Below, one piece after another: positions 63,718 to 64,000 of a DNA stretch of 64,000 nt. The position numbers and the translations under genes are program-made. Under the pieces are notes generated by a model that ran no database searches, was not told the origin of the DNA, and saw nothing but the letters and a program-made list of their open reading frames with translations. Position 1 is the stretch's first letter. Every line of letters begins with the position of its first letter. The stretch comes from Kiloniellales bacterium (GTDB lineage: Bacteria; Pseudomonadota; Alphaproteobacteria; Kiloniellales; JAKSBE01), in contig JASJBF010000018.1 in the NCBI GenBank assembly GCA_030066685.1, forward strand, positions 62,001 through 126,000, read 5' to 3'.

Positions 63718-64000
63718 CGCCCCTTGGGCTGCACTGCGGTTTCTTCGCCGCCGTTCCACTCGGATCCGGCGCGGCCCGAGGTCCGACGCTAGGTTTGCGG
63801 CAACCGCAACGACGCAACCGGCTCCGAGAGTAGCGCCGGGGGCCGTGATCGTGCCCAGACCCCGGTGGATGGCCATTTCCTTGGACCAAGGGATGAGTTC
63901 CGATTTGGGCCGAGGCCGTCCGTGCCGGACCCCGCTGCGCGGAAGCCTTGCCCGGAGGGGCCGGCCTCTCGGAGCCTGACCCACTGTCCTCGATTGGGGA

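Overview
The window is a gene-dense, high-GC stretch of an alphaproteobacterial chromosome. The flagellar gene set (FliX, a separate MotE, a small FlhB-like protein), CckA, single-cysteine DksA, and the order flhB-cckA-recA-alaS followed further on by icd all suggest a member of the Rhodospirillales or a close relative. That placement is inferred from gene content; no rRNA is present. I saw no rRNA, tRNA, CRISPR array, phage or complete insertion sequence.

Layout. 1-24.6 kb is a flagellar and motor island. Leftward operon A is flgI-flgJ-flgN-flgK-flgL (flgL runs off the left edge). fliX and dksA point right. Leftward operon B is flgF-flgG-flgA-flgH. Operons A and B each have a -24/-12 (sigma-54 type) promoter-like sequence about 75-80 bp before their first gene. 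A long rightward operon (9.9-18.6 kb) carries fliL, fliM, a DUF6468-like gene, motE, a cheY-like gene, a cheZ-like gene, two MotB-like genes and a 1110-residue periplasmic TPR protein. Leftward fliP, fliO, an unknown gene, an flhB-like gene and csrA follow, then rightward flgB-flgC-fliE-fliQ-fliR-flhB.

24.6-31.5 kb holds cckA, recA and alaS. 31.9-37.5 kb is a dipeptide/oligopeptide ABC transporter operon. 37.7-45.7 kb is mixed: an unknown gene, a cyclophilin, icd, a LOG-family gene, cytochrome c', a dihaem cytochrome c, a LysM protein, and psd-pssA for phosphatidylethanolamine synthesis. 45.7-50.7 kb is a PadR-RND efflux operon with repeated operator-like sites. 50.8-64 kb is accessory: an orphan FlgC-like gene, a small lipoprotein, a fusion of a CheA-type Hpt domain with ParB, a TAXI/TRAP transporter whose binding-protein gene has an in-frame stop, a GIY-YIG/DUF123 gene whose 3' end runs into a small palindromic element, methylmalonate-semialdehyde dehydrogenase, a 28-residue membrane peptide, a TPR protein, a dihaem DHOR lipoprotein, a small secreted peptide, a cold-shock protein and a 48-residue lysine-rich protein.

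The most unusual item is the Hpt-ParB fusion at 52219-54045. Next come the MotB pair (one member lacks the proton-channel aspartate) with its giant TPR neighbour, two pairs of TAG...CTA palindromes (one supplying a stop codon), and a possible structured RNA between the converging TPR and fliP genes. Regulation probably combines sigma-54 flagellar promoters, CsrA and a CckA phosphorelay; this is inferred from genes and short motifs only.
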